Positions 41,623 to 50,623 of a stretch of 54,750 bases of DNA are shown one piece after another. The stretch's first letter is position 1. Each line of letters begins with the position of its first letter. Source of the stretch: Chloroflexota bacterium (GTDB taxonomy: Bacteria > Chloroflexota > Dehalococcoidia > JACQUA01); contig JACQUA010000345.1 of assembly GCA_016210565.1 (NCBI GenBank), forward strand, positions 1 to 54,750, given 5' to 3'. The notes below the pieces were generated by a model. The model saw nothing but the letters and a program-made list of their open reading frames with translations. It was not told where the DNA came from and searched no databases. Made by a program: the position numbers and the translations under genes.

Positions 41623-42270
41623 TCACAGGGCGTGTTTCAGGACGACGATTTCCGTGCTTGCCGGCAGTTGTCCGGCCTTGAACTCAGCCTCGCTGGCATC
41701 GAGGCGCTTTATGGCGGTTTTTCCCTTCAAGAATTCGTCGACCGCCGCAATGGGTAGATTACATTTCGGCGTCTTGTAGTGCATAGGGAGGACCACCTTT
41801 GGGTTCAGGCTCTGGCTGACCCGCGTCGCCGCGGCGGCATCGATGGTGAAGAAGCCGCCGACGGGCATCATCAGGATGTCCACCGGCCCGATTTGTTTGA
41901 GCTGTTCCTTGTCCGGTTCGTGGCCGAGGTCGCCCAGATGGCAAAGTTTGAGGCCGTCGATGGAGAAGCAGAACAGGGTGACGGCCCCACGCTGCGCCCC
42001 TTTCTGCTCGTCGTGGAAGGCGGCAATGCCCCTGAATTCCACTCCTTTGACGGTCCTGCTCCCCGGCCCCTTGATGACTTCCGGTTTTCCCTGGACGGCC
42101 CCAACGTTATTATGGTCAAAATGCTCGTGAGTGACGAGCACCACGTCCGCCGATTCATTTATGGGACCGTAGGCAATGGCGTTCGTCTGGGTGTAGGGAT
42201 CAATGATGACCTTGAGGCCCGAGACCGATGTGATGAGAAAGGAAGCGTGACCCAGCCATTTTACTTTCAT
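41623..42270 (-). CDS. Metallo-beta-lactamase-fold hydrolase (UPF0173-like)
   Basis: A 215-residue MBL-fold protein. The metal-binding motif HEHFDH (about 50-55) follows LGHASFLI and IDPY; LGDLGH supplies a further ligand region and MPMHY-like LPMHYKT closes the site. This layout is that of the small UPF0173/L-ascorbate-6-phosphate-lactonase-like hydrolases with two metal ions; the substrate is unknown. AGAGGAGGT precedes the ATG. The gene lies between the aminopeptidase and the GltD-MvhD fusion in the same direction. Confidence 0.88.
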   Translation of the reverse strand: MKVKWLGHASFLITSVSGLKVIIDPYTQTNAIAYGPINESADVVLVTHEHFDHNNVGAVQGKPEVIKGPGSRTVKGVEFRGIAAFHDEQKGAQRGAVTLFCFSIDGLKLCHLGDLGHEPDKEQLKQIGPVDILMMPVGGFFTIDAAAATRVSQSLNPKVVLPMHYKTPKCNLPIAAVDEFLKGKTAIKRLDASEAEFKAGQLPASTEIVVLKHAL

Positions 42271-42657
42271 GATGTACCTCCTCTGAGAAGAAATTGCGAA
42301 TTCCGAAGCACGAATGACGAATCAATCAACCATGCGCCTGGGGCCGCCCCATGAACGATGAAAATGGCTGCGCCACCTGTCATTCTGAGCGAAGCGAGCG
42401 CAGCGAGCGTAGACGAAGAATCCTTCGCTCCGCTCAGGTCAAGTTCTTTCGGGGTGGGGCGGGAGGCGAAAGACCCTTCGACTGCCCCTTCGCTTCGCTC
42501 AGGGCTCCGGCTCAATGTGACATTTTCGTAGCAGTCCCCAAATTCGAATGCTCGAAACAGCACCTCATCCGACGTTGGTCATTCGTCATTCCCCCTTTGA
42601 TTGGTCATTCGGACTTCGTCATTTGAGTTTGATTCGTAATTCGTCCTTAGTAATTAG
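42271..42657. repeat. Nested repeats: CATTCTGAGCGAAG element inside ATTCGTCATT arms
   Basis: The outer arms (AATTGCGAATTCCGAAGCAC onward from 42292; GTCATTCGTCATTCC to TAGTCATTT at 42576-42661) are inverted. Inside them a complete CATTCTGAGCGAAG element spans 42377-42532. No gene is present. The right arm supplies the stop codon of pepA. Confidence 0.7.
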
Positions 42658-44169
42658 TCATTTCCCGTTCCTGGCGGCGCGGGCCAGGACGAAATTGACC
42701 AGTGTCCTGACGGATACGCCGGTGGCGCCTTTCTGGATATAGGACTTGTCCTTCTCGCTCCGTGCGGTACTGGCGATATCGAGATGGACCCATGGCGTGG
42801 ATTCCACGAACTCGGCCAGGAAGTGGGCCGCTTTGATACTGCCGGCGCCTCTGCCCCCGTGGTTAGCTACATCGGCGACCTCGCTTTTGAGGTCTTCCTT
42901 ATATTCCTCAAACATGGGAAATTGCCAGATGTACTCTCCGGCCTGTTCCCCCGCGGCGATGAGTTCAGTAACGAGTTGCTGGTCGTTGGTGAACGCGCCC
43001 GTACACACGTCCCCCAGGGTGATGCGCATTCCTCCGGTCAGGGTGGCGATGTCGATTATGGGTGCTAACCCCAGTTTCTTCCCGTAGAGAATGGCGTCGG
43101 CCAGGATAAGCCTGCCTTCGGCGTCGGTGCTGATGACTTCAACGGTCTTGCCGTTCATAGCCCTGATGACATCGCCGGGTTTCAAGGCAGCGCCGTCAGG
43201 CATGTTCTCCACCGCCGGGACAATGCCGGTCACGTTGATTCCGGGCTTGAGCTGCGCCAGAGCTTTCATGACAGCGATCACGACGGCCCCTCCGGCCATA
43301 TCCGTCTTCATCTCCCGCATACCGTCATCCGGTTTTATCGATATGCCGCCCGTATCGAAAGTGATGCCTTTCCCCACCAGGCCGAGAGTATCCTTCCGGG
43401 CCGGGTCTCCCCGGTAAGTCAAGACGATCAGCCGGGGCTCTTGCGCGCTGCCCTGGGCCACCCCCAGCAGACACCCCATCCCCATTTCAGTCATCTGCTT
43501 TTTGTCGAAGACGGTGGCCTCCAACCCGCACGACCGGGCAATCTCCATCGCCATTTCAGCCAGCCGCGCCGGAGTCTTGATATTCGACGGCTCGTTGCCC
43601 ATGTCCCTGGCGAGTTTCGTGGCTCCGGCCGAAATCACACCCCGCTTGGCGCCCCGTTCCAGGGCCTCTTGTCTGTCTGCGGCGCGTTCAACAATCAATA
43701 GTTCGGTGGGGTCAGTCCGGTCCGGCGGGGTGGTCATGAACTGGCGGTATTCGTAGAGGCCCAGCAGGCTTCCCTCGGCAATTGCCCCGGCGGCTGGTTC
43801 CGGGTCGATGCCACCCACCCCGGCCCCATGAACGATGGTGGCTGCTGTCTTTACGCCGATCTGTTTCAGGCAGTGGCAGGCCTCAGCAGCGACCGACCGG
43901 ATAGTGTCGAGCTTGAGGTCCTTCTGCTTGCCCAGGCCCATGACCAGCACGCGTTCCGGGACCATCCTCCCCTGGGTGTGGATGAGCGTTGACTCTTTGG
44001 ACTTGCCTTTTATCTCCCCCGAAGCAATGAGCCTGGTTATCAGCCCTCCGAGGGCCTTGTCCACCGCGCCCGTGGCGCCCGCGGGTTTGTCCACGCCCTC
44101 GAAGAGGTTGACGATAATCGCGTCTGTTTTCTGCTCGACAATGTTGCCGGTGACGACTTTTATGTCCAA
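42658..44169 (-). CDS. pepA: Leucyl aminopeptidase (M17)
   Basis: A 503-residue M17 aminopeptidase of normal length. The catalytic C-terminal domain shows GLVGKGITFDTGG (263-275, metal-binding Lys and Asp), KTDMAGGAVV (288-297), ENMPDG (321-326) and STDAEGRLILAD (347-358); the family consensus here is N/S-TDAEGRL. It removes N-terminal residues from peptides using two divalent metals and acts as a cytoplasmic hexamer. The start is TTG at 44169, with CCGGAG upstream and two bases from the stop of the kinase gene, so the two are coupled. Confidence 0.93.
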   Translation of the reverse strand: MDIKVVTGNIVEQKTDAIIVNLFEGVDKPAGATGAVDKALGGLITRLIASGEIKGKSKESTLIHTQGRMVPERVLVMGLGKQKDLKLDTIRSVAAEACHCLKQIGVKTAATIVHGAGVGGIDPEPAAGAIAEGSLLGLYEYRQFMTTPPDRTDPTELLIVERAADRQEALERGAKRGVISAGATKLARDMGNEPSNIKTPARLAEMAMEIARSCGLEATVFDKKQMTEMGMGCLLGVAQGSAQEPRLIVLTYRGDPARKDTLGLVGKGITFDTGGISIKPDDGMREMKTDMAGGAVVIAVMKALAQLKPGINVTGIVPAVENMPDGAALKPGDVIRAMNGKTVEVISTDAEGRLILADAILYGKKLGLAPIIDIATLTGGMRITLGDVCTGAFTNDQQLVTELIAAGEQAGEYIWQFPMFEEYKEDLKSEVADVANHGGRGAGSIKAAHFLAEFVESTPWVHLDIASTARSEKDKSYIQKGATGVSVRTLVNFVLARAARNGK

Positions 44170-44171
44170 GT

Positions 44172-44765
44172 TTATCTCCGGTTGAGTTCTTTGAGCACCT
44201 TTTCAACTATGGGGGCGACATCCCCAGAAGAGTCCGCCACGAAGTGCCACCCTTTGATTCTCTCGGCGGTGGGCTTCATCTTTTCGTAAACGGTCCAATC
44301 GGCCCCCGAATGGCTTTCGCGGTCGAGGCCTTGTTCCCTGGCTTCGAGGCGCTGGCGCACCAGTTCCTCCGGGGCCTTCACCCGGACGACAATGAGTTTC
44401 GCTCCCTGGCGTTCTGCAATACTATACAATATTTCGCGGTGTCTCTCCAGGAGGTTGGTTGCATCCATGATGATGGAAATCCTTTGCGCCAGGTAATCTT
44501 TCACCAGAAGGTGAATGGCCGCAAAGAGGCGGAGGCTTTCTTCGGCGGAGAACGATGGGAGCCGGAAAAGGACCCGTCGCAGGGCATCGCTTTCCACGAT
44601 GAGGAAAGGCCATCTCCCGGCCAGCTTTTTGCTGAAGTAGGATTTGCCCGTGCCCGGGAGTCCACTGATAACCACCAGGACGGGACGCGCCACCGGAAGG
44701 GGGATGTCTTTGAGCGCGGTCTTGAGCTTCGCCGCGTCTGCTTCCGCAGTGGTGGACTGCATCAT
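44172..44765 (-). CDS. P-loop kinase-like ATPase
   Basis: A 197-residue AAA_33-type P-loop protein. Walker A is SGLPGTGKSYFSKK (about 34-47), ESDALRRVLF follows as in polynucleotide/Zeta-like kinases, IIMDATNLLERHRE is the Walker B-equivalent DATN block, and VRVKAPEELVRQRLEAR forms the lid. These small kinases phosphorylate sugars, nucleosides or RNA ends; the substrate is unknown. GAGGAGG precedes the ATG. It is directly upstream of pepA. Confidence 0.85.
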   Translation of the reverse strand: MMQSTTAEADAAKLKTALKDIPLPVARPVLVVISGLPGTGKSYFSKKLAGRWPFLIVESDALRRVLFRLPSFSAEESLRLFAAIHLLVKDYLAQRISIIMDATNLLERHREILYSIAERQGAKLIVVRVKAPEELVRQRLEAREQGLDRESHSGADWTVYEKMKPTAERIKGWHFVADSSGDVAPIVEKVLKELNRR

Positions 44766-44857
44766 GCGGCCTCCTCTCTCCCCCGGTGGGAGAGAGTCAG
44801 AGTGAGGGGGATTTGTTCACACCCTCTCCTTGGTCCTCTCCCATCGAGGGAGAGGAG

Positions 44858-44925
44858 ACGAACACGAATAGACACGAATATCGTTGCCCTCCTGATTCGT
44901 GTTTATTTGTGTTCATTCGCGGTTT
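44858..44925. repeat. ACGAACACGAATAGACACGA inverted arms
   Basis: The arms (44858-44880; about 44895-44925) are of the same type as at 17550-17660 and 29016-29249. The right arm encodes the last eight residues (ETANEHK region) and stop codon of the PHP protein. A further GGGAGAGGA/TCCTCTCCC-type repeat lies at about 44775-44856. Confidence 0.6.
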
Positions 44926-45664
44926 CTGTTGTCCTGACCTCGGGGTCCCCGGGGAAGAAAAGGCGGGACTGGAATTCTTTGAAGGCCAGAGCTACGCAGG
45001 AAAGGTCCAGTTCCGGAACATCAAGGTACACGGGCCTCCTTCCGATTTCATTGATGGCGTGGGCGTCGGAACCCTGGATGCAGGCCATGCCGGGCTGAAA
45101 GCCGGCATGGCCGCCATTCCAGCCGGGCTTGTTTTCAACGATGGTTATCTCGAGCGCCCGGAGAAAAGAATCGTTGTAAATCCTTCGTTTGTCTGAAAGG
45201 GTGAGCTCATCGGAGGCGATGAAACCCTTGGGACGACGGTCGATGTGAGCGGCGATGGCCAGCCCTCCCGCGTCATGGATGTACTGGAACACGGCATTCA
45301 TGCTGCACTGGGTCTGGCAGTATCCCTGGCCCTCAGAGCTGCCGTTGAAGCCAAGCCGGTACAGGACCTCCTGGAGGCGGGCCAGGGGGGTGTCCAGGTC
45401 CCAGAGACCGATGACGTGTCCCCCGGTTGCGGAAATCTCGACGCCCGGAAAGACGCGCAGCCTGTTGCCGGCAGCCCGTTCCCTCATCAGCTCCAGGCCT
45501 TTGACGGTGTTATGATCGGTGATAGCGATGGCGTCGAGGCCCACCAATGCCGCCTGCTGTATGATGTCTTGAGGGCTGGTCACAAGGCGCGAATCGGATA
45601 ATACGTTATCGCTGTAACACGAAGAAGCGGGGGTATGTATGTGGAGATCGACTTTGAACAGCAT
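44903..45664 (-). CDS. PHP-domain metal-dependent phosphoesterase
   Basis: A 253-residue PHP-superfamily protein. All metal-binding motifs are visible: DLHIHTPASS (6-15), ITDHNTV, FPGVEIS, AAHIDRRPKG and GSDAHAINEIG. The family hydrolyses phosphoesters such as 3',5'-bisphosphates or oligonucleotides, often with three metal ions. The C-terminal residues TETANEHK are encoded by an inverted-repeat arm, so the original C-terminus was probably replaced. No ribosome-binding site precedes the ATG; a TATAAT lies 9 bp upstream, which suggests a leaderless start. Confidence 0.85.
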   Translation of the reverse strand: MLFKVDLHIHTPASSCYSDNVLSDSRLVTSPQDIIQQAALVGLDAIAITDHNTVKGLELMRERAAGNRLRVFPGVEISATGGHVIGLWDLDTPLARLQEVLYRLGFNGSSEGQGYCQTQCSMNAVFQYIHDAGGLAIAAHIDRRPKGFIASDELTLSDKRRIYNDSFLRALEITIVENKPGWNGGHAGFQPGMACIQGSDAHAINEIGRRPVYLDVPELDLSCVALAFKEFQSRLFFPGDPEVRTTETANEHK

Positions 45665-45672
45665 TTGCCGTT

Positions 45673-45678
45673 ATTATA
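45673..45678 (-). promoter_or_regulatory. TATAAT element next to the PHP gene start
   Basis: GGTATAAT (extended -10-like) on the minus strand, 8-9 bp before the ATG at 45664. The start point would fall at or just before the ATG. The rest of the 238-bp gap upstream shows no gene. Confidence 0.4.
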
Positions 45679-45902
45679 CCAAAAAGGCGAGAAGCAGATT
45701 CGAAGATTAGAGTGTTTTCACCGCGACATTCCGCCGGCCCGGGGTGGTCCGCGTAGAAGCGCAGAGAACGCAGAGACCAAGGTCCCGGCACGGACAGGGC
45801 CTGGTCCTGTCGTTGTGCGATTGGCCTCCACGGGTTTCGGTAGCGGGAGGGGGGGGTGGCTGCGGGGGCACGTGCAACGTGCCCGTACGGATGGAGCCTT
45901 AG

Positions 45903-48704
45903 CTACTCGTCGGCGTCTTCGCCTTCGGGGATGACGTCGGCGTATTCCGCAGGGGAGGGTTTGGGCGCGGGGGATCTGGCGGCCAGGACTTCCAGCTTCA
46001 CGGCCTGCACCTTGCGGTACACTTCCCGGTAGTCCTTTTTCACTCCATCAACGGTGAGGAGGTCGTCTATCTTGATGCCGAAAAGGCGCTCGTTTTCCTG
46101 AAGGTAGGGCAGGATGAGCTCCCAGTCCTTCGGTGACAGGGTCGCGAACTCGCCGCCGTTGAGCTGTTCGCCAACAACGTACTGGAACGGGTCACGGAGA
46201 TAGATGGCGCCGCCGGAGGCAAGAGAGAACAGGTTGGACCCCGGGTAGGGGCTTTCCTGGCTGATAACCTTGCCGTCTTCGTCCAGAGTGATGCCGTTCA
46301 TAACGACAAAACCGCCGCCGTTGAGCGGGTCGCCGGCCATGAACGATTCGGCCAGGTAGTCCAGGCAGGCGCCGTTGATAAGGACCCGCGGCCTCCCCAC
46401 AGCGTTGATCAGCGGCCGTCCTGCCGCGTTCCCCAGCACGTAAACCTCCCCGCCCTTGGCGCCGTACATGAAGGTCTGTCCCACGTCTCCGTAGATAACC
46501 AGCTTGCCGCGCTTCATGATCTGTCCCACCTGGTCCTGGGCGTTGCCGTGGACAAGGATTTGCAGCCCGTCGATGCCCGAAGCCAGATAGTCGCCGGAGC
46601 TGTCATAGACATCGATGCGGACTCCGTCGGAGTCCTCCGCCAGGCCGCAGCCGCAAAAGCGCTGGCCCCGGTAACCGTACGCAATGAATTGCTTCCAGCC
46701 GAGGCTATAGGCGGCAACGATCAAGACGGCGTCGCAGTCGTTCCCTTCCGGGGGGAAATCCCCGGCGTTCACCACCAGGACTTTCTCGTTGCCCTGGGGC
46801 GCCCGCAGGGCGTGGCGGGTTTGCCAGTCAATGCGCCGGTACATTCCGCGGGAGTCCACATCAAAGCCGGGAACCGCTGCAAAGACCGTGTGAAGGGATT
46901 CTCTGACGATGCGAAGCACCGAACTGCGTCTTTTTGCCCCGTAAGGCAGCCGGATGTCGTTCAAGTAGGTGAGGACGGTAATGGCTTTATCGCGGATATC
47001 ATCTCCATGTCTGGCCGTCTGGGCCAGGTCCTGGCAGAAGACTTGCAGCGAGCCGTAGTCCCATCTGGCGATGTGTTTCCGGCAGAACTCCTCCAGCGCG
47101 TCAGAGTCCGAGGCGGTAAGGTCCACGGTCAGCCTCTTGCCCGCGGGCTGTTCTGTAAGGGCATCTGCTTCTGCGGGCCACGTCCCCACCTCAAGTCCGA
47201 AGCCATGGGCCGGGCCCCTCGGAGAGGCGGCGAGGGGCCGGCCGTTCGGGACCGTGACCACCGCGCCGAACTTATTGGTGCAAATGAGTTGTTTGTGCCC
47301 GTTGTCGTTTCGCCCGTCCCCGCCCGCAGGGCTGAAGCCGTGCAATACGCCTTCCCCGCCCGCAGGCGTGAAGCCTGCGGCTACAGCCCCCGGGCTGTCT
47401 TTCACGGTGAAGATGAAGGCGCCGCCGTCGGTGGCGCTGCCGCCACGGGCATTCCAGTATTTGTCAGCGATGGGACCAAAGCGATGGTCCTCGGCGGCCA
47501 GGCTCTGGAGAGTGGCGTCAATCGCCTGCTTCTCCGAGCAGACCAGGCCTATCTGGACCTCACCGTCCTGCAAAGCGAAGACCTGGGGGCGCAGCATCGC
47601 GGTGTCGGTGATGCCGATGAGCTGGAACTGCTTTCGGTAGGGGTCGTTCCGGGCGATGATGAAAAACCACGGACCGTCGGGCGAGGCTCGGATATGGTTC
47701 TGTTGGATATAGCGATAGATGTGTTGTTTGTCCGGCGGCAGGCGGTCGAAATCATGCTCGGTGGTCGGCGCCATGGCCTCGATGATGTACTCGAGGGGAT
47801 AGCCAAAACCCCGGTTCCACAGGTCGAAGAGTAACACCGAGACCTCGGTGTCGGTCAGGAACTGGGGAATGATATTGTACTGCTTGAGATATTCGGTGAT
47901 CGAGTGATAGTTGGCAAAGTCCCCGTTATGCACCAGCGCCTCGTCCATTCCGATGAACGGGTGGGCGCCGCCAGGGTGCCAGACCCGCCCCTTGGTGGGA
48001 TAGCGCTGGTGGGCAATCCAGCCGTGGGCCCTGAAGTTGTCCAGCAGGTAATACCGCGCCACCAGCTCGGCATAGCCGACGATCTTCAGGATCATGATGT
48101 TACGGCCGTGGGAAAGGACAAAGGCCTGCTTTTCGCCCAGGGAGGCGTAAAACCGCTGGTTGAGCCGGTAGGAGTTCTGGTAGATGAACTCGTCTTCGGC
48201 CTTGCGCGGGTCCATGTCCTGAAGCCTGTTCTCGTCGATGAACCGGTCCAGCACGTCCTTTTTGACCCGGACGAAGTAACGCTGGACATCAGGGGGACGG
48301 ACTTCCAGGCCAGGTATTTCGCGATAGTCGCCCACCGTGAGTACCCGGCTGGCCCGGTGGACATCGAGGTACGGTTCGATATACTCTTTCTCGACGGCCG
48401 GCGCAACCCGAGGGTCGAGCAGGGCCACCTGGAGCATGTAGTGGCCGTCCAGCGCCTCCTGGGATACACCGAGGTCTTCCGCACACAGCCCGACTGCGGC
48501 GATGCCGCCGCCTTTGCCGTTGCCCCGGTTATGCATCTGGACCGACGGCTCGAAGATGTGCCGGCCCCGGACGGGGACGGAAGCGATGAAGCCGGTCACA
48601 CCGCAGCCGCCCTCCTCGGCGGCTTTCTTCGTTTCGAAGGCGCCGTGGGGTAGCCTGCCCCGGGAGGCGATAATTTCGTCTATATAATCCCTTTGGTTAT
48701 TCAT
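45903..48704 (-). CDS. Glutamate synthase glutaminase (GATase II) plus GXGXG domain protein
   Basis: A 933-residue subunit. The class II glutamine amidotransferase domain covers about 34-430, with nucleophile Cys34 in GGCGVTGF; other marks are AHQRYPTKG, HNGDFANY and the TDTEVSVLLFD segment. A second part (about 620-850) is the GXGXG beta-helix of glutamate synthase (GDVGQTFMYGAKGG, GNAAGRPLINAVGR, GDPLNGGGFVV). The FMN synthase domain is missing and is encoded separately in the next two genes upstream, so the enzyme is split. A 33-residue leader before Cys34 must be cleaved for activity. Residues about 440-463 (VAAGFTPAGGEGV) are encoded by a dispersed repeat. It releases ammonia from glutamine for glutamate synthesis. 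Confidence 0.88.
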   Translation of the reverse strand: MNNQRDYIDEIIASRGRLPHGAFETKKAAEEGGCGVTGFIASVPVRGRHIFEPSVQMHNRGNGKGGGIAAVGLCAEDLGVSQEALDGHYMLQVALLDPRVAPAVEKEYIEPYLDVHRASRVLTVGDYREIPGLEVRPPDVQRYFVRVKKDVLDRFIDENRLQDMDPRKAEDEFIYQNSYRLNQRFYASLGEKQAFVLSHGRNIMILKIVGYAELVARYYLLDNFRAHGWIAHQRYPTKGRVWHPGGAHPFIGMDEALVHNGDFANYHSITEYLKQYNIIPQFLTDTEVSVLLFDLWNRGFGYPLEYIIEAMAPTTEHDFDRLPPDKQHIYRYIQQNHIRASPDGPWFFIIARNDPYRKQFQLIGITDTAMLRPQVFALQDGEVQIGLVCSEKQAIDATLQSLAAEDHRFGPIADKYWNARGGSATDGGAFIFTVKDSPGAVAAGFTPAGGEGVLHGFSPAGGDGRNDNGHKQLICTNKFGAVVTVPNGRPLAASPRGPAHGFGLEVGTWPAEADALTEQPAGKRLTVDLTASDSDALEEFCRKHIARWDYGSLQVFCQDLAQTARHGDDIRDKAITVLTYLNDIRLPYGAKRRSSVLRIVRESLHTVFAAVPGFDVDSRGMYRRIDWQTRHALRAPQGNEKVLVVNAGDFPPEGNDCDAVLIVAAYSLGWKQFIAYGYRGQRFCGCGLAEDSDGVRIDVYDSSGDYLASGIDGLQILVHGNAQDQVGQIMKRGKLVIYGDVGQTFMYGAKGGEVYVLGNAAGRPLINAVGRPRVLINGACLDYLAESFMAGDPLNGGGFVVMNGITLDEDGKVISQESPYPGSNLFSLASGGAIYLRDPFQYVVGEQLNGGEFATLSPKDWELILPYLQENERLFGIKIDDLLTVDGVKKDYREVYRKVQAVKLEVLAARSPAPKPSPAEYADVIPEGEDADE
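47318..47390. repeat. CCCGCAGGGCTGAAGCC repeat inside the glutaminase gene
   Basis: Two tandem half-units (CCCCGCCCGCAGGGCTGAAG at 47319 and CCCCGCCCGCAGGCGTGAAG at 47354) with palindromic AGGC/GCCT steps. Related sequence lies near 5330, 19380 and 32944. The host frame stays open, adding about 24 Gly/Ala/Pro-rich residues. Confidence 0.75.
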
Positions 48705-48754
48705 TTATTGCCCGCCGCAAAAGAAAACGGTGCCTGGTTGAGAGCCGTGTGTCA

Positions 48755-48850
48755 CCCCGACCCGTCGGGGTGGTACCGGGCGAGTTGCTGCCAGGAATGC
48801 AGTCTCTGGTTGAGAGCGGTGTCTCACAGGCACGGTGGCCTGTGGTACTG
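48755..48850. repeat. GGTGGTACCGG ... CAGGCACGGTGGCCTGTGGTAC repeat
   Basis: An ACCCCGACCCGTCGGGGT hairpin (about 48756-48773) is followed by an end of the GGTACCACAGGCCACCGTGCC family (about 48827-48850). It fills the gap between the FMN subunit and the glutaminase gene. Confidence 0.65.
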
Positions 48851-48869
48851 TTTGGAACTTGGAACTTCT

Positions 48870-50435
48870 CTACGGGTACATCTTTTTTCTGGGCGCCGGC
48901 TGGTATTTGTTCCGTTCTTGCTCGTCCAGGTAGTCCAGGTGGACGAGAAGGTCCGAGCGTCCCACCAGCTCTCTGGTGCTCCTGAGCCCGTACCGGCGCA
49001 GTATCTCGCACCATTGCTTGCGCCAGGCCATATACATATTGACCAGTCGCTGCTCCGCCCACTCCTCGGTAATCATGCAACTCAGTTCGGGATCGGTCGT
49101 GGCGATCCCCCTGGGGCAGCCGCGCCCGCTTTCACAGTTGCTGCAACGGACGCACTCCAGCGCCACGAGATCGGCGGTGCCGATGACGACCCCGTCGGCG
49201 CCCAGGGCGATGGCCTTGGCCACATCCATGGCGTTGCGAATGCCGCCGCTGGCCATCAGGCAAACCCTGTCCCGCAAACCCTCGTTGATGAGGAAACGGT
49301 GGACCTTGGGGATGGCGTATTCGATGGGCATGGCGATGTTCTTCTTGGCGATGTCCGGCGCGGCGCCGGTGCCGCCATAACACCCATCGAAATGGATGAT
49401 GTGCGCCCCGGCATAGTAGCTGCCGACGGCCACCATATCGGCGTCGGTAGGCGTCGAGACCTTGACCGAGACCAGCGCGGCGGGATTCATCTGTTTGACC
49501 CAGTCGACGTGTTTCTTGTGGTCTTCGACCGAGTAGACGCTGTGGAAGGGGAAGGGCGAAAACAGGGCGTTGCCCACCACCGTTTCCCTTATCCTGGCCA
49601 CTTCCGGAGTGACCTTGTCGCCGAGAAGGTGGCCCCCCAGGCCGGGCTTGGCCCCCTGGGCGTATTTGAACTCCACCACCGGCGCATACTTTATCGTTTG
49701 TTCTCTAACTCCGAACAGTCCGGTGGCCACCTGGGTGATGACGTTATCGCGGTGGGGGACCAGCTTGTCGGGATAGCCGCCTTCACCGGTACAGGTAAGC
49801 GTATTCAGCTTTCTGGCAGCCCGCGCCCGGCCCACCATCACTGAAAGGGCAGTCGAACCGAAAGACATGCCGCCGCCGTACACCGGCAACGACAAAGTTC
49901 TTTCAGGACGCCCGTCGCCGCGTTTGTTCAGACCCATGCCGGTATCGACGTCTTCGTCGGCAACACTGATGCGCTCTTCCGGACTGGCAATACGGAACCG
50001 GATTTTGTCGAATCCGCCGCCGGAATACCCGAGGCTGTACTCCAGGTCGCTCGTTGGGAGGTCTCCGGTCTCGGCCATGTACCAGTGGCCCACGATCATC
50101 TCCCCGGGCCACCGGTAGTCGCCCAGGGTGTCCATGATGGGATTGAGACTCAGAGACAATGCATTTTGAGTGCATCGCCGGACACAATAGAAATCGTTCT
50201 TTGCGCAGGCGAAACCGACGCATTTGTGGCTGATCGGGGGTACCGGAAGGGCATAACCGTCGTACCTGATATGGACGCCGTAAGGACACAACTGTGCACA
50301 GAGGCCGCAGTTGGCGCACCGGGAGTTCCTGCGGACGACGTATTTCGCAATGGGGTTGCGGAAGCGCGAAGGCGTCTCCACGACCTCGGGTAGCCCTGAC
50401 CGTTCCTTAACCTGGACTGTTTCTTTGATGGCCAT
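48870..50435 (-). CDS. gltB: Glutamate synthase FMN/Fe-S subunit (archaeal-type GltB)
   Basis: A 521-residue synthase subunit. N-terminal ferredoxin region (CANCGLCAQLCPYG, about 39-52; CVRRC at about 83-87) supplies [4Fe-4S] clusters. The FMN TIM barrel (about 180-460) shows LPVYGGGMSFGS, CTGEGGYP, KYAQGAKPGLGGHL, VSVKVSTPTD, HFDGCYGGTGAAP, ASGGIRNAMDVAKAIALGAD and the 3Fe-4S-type CVRCSNCESGRGCP. It makes glutamate from 2-oxoglutarate and ammonia delivered by the glutaminase subunit. Electrons could come from ferredoxin or the GltD-MvhD fusion. All FMN-site motifs are intact, unlike the paralogue upstream. Confidence 0.92.
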   Translation of the reverse strand: MAIKETVQVKERSGLPEVVETPSRFRNPIAKYVVRRNSRCANCGLCAQLCPYGVHIRYDGYALPVPPISHKCVGFACAKNDFYCVRRCTQNALSLSLNPIMDTLGDYRWPGEMIVGHWYMAETGDLPTSDLEYSLGYSGGGFDKIRFRIASPEERISVADEDVDTGMGLNKRGDGRPERTLSLPVYGGGMSFGSTALSVMVGRARAARKLNTLTCTGEGGYPDKLVPHRDNVITQVATGLFGVREQTIKYAPVVEFKYAQGAKPGLGGHLLGDKVTPEVARIRETVVGNALFSPFPFHSVYSVEDHKKHVDWVKQMNPAALVSVKVSTPTDADMVAVGSYYAGAHIIHFDGCYGGTGAAPDIAKKNIAMPIEYAIPKVHRFLINEGLRDRVCLMASGGIRNAMDVAKAIALGADGVVIGTADLVALECVRCSNCESGRGCPRGIATTDPELSCMITEEWAEQRLVNMYMAWRKQWCEILRRYGLRSTRELVGRSDLLVHLDYLDEQERNKYQPAPRKKMYP

Positions 50436-50459
50436 GTTTTATCTCGAATTGCCAGTCGG

Positions 50460-50585
50460 CTGTCACCCTGAGCCGGAGCCCTGAGCGAAGCGAAGGGGCA
50501 GGCGAAGGGTCTTTTGTCCCCGGCACAGAATAGGCAGGAGATTCTTCGACTGCGCTCGCTGCGCTCGCTTCGCTCAGAATGACAG
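50460..50585. repeat. CATTCTGAGCGAAG element (inverted orientation)
   Basis: Ends CTGTCACCCTGAGC and CTCAGAATGACAG are inverted repeats; the order is reversed relative to the copy at 12776-12892. It sits between the two FMN subunit genes. Confidence 0.8.
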
Positions 50586-50623
50586 AGACCTCTTCAATCT
50601 GCAATCTGCAATTTGTAATCCGT

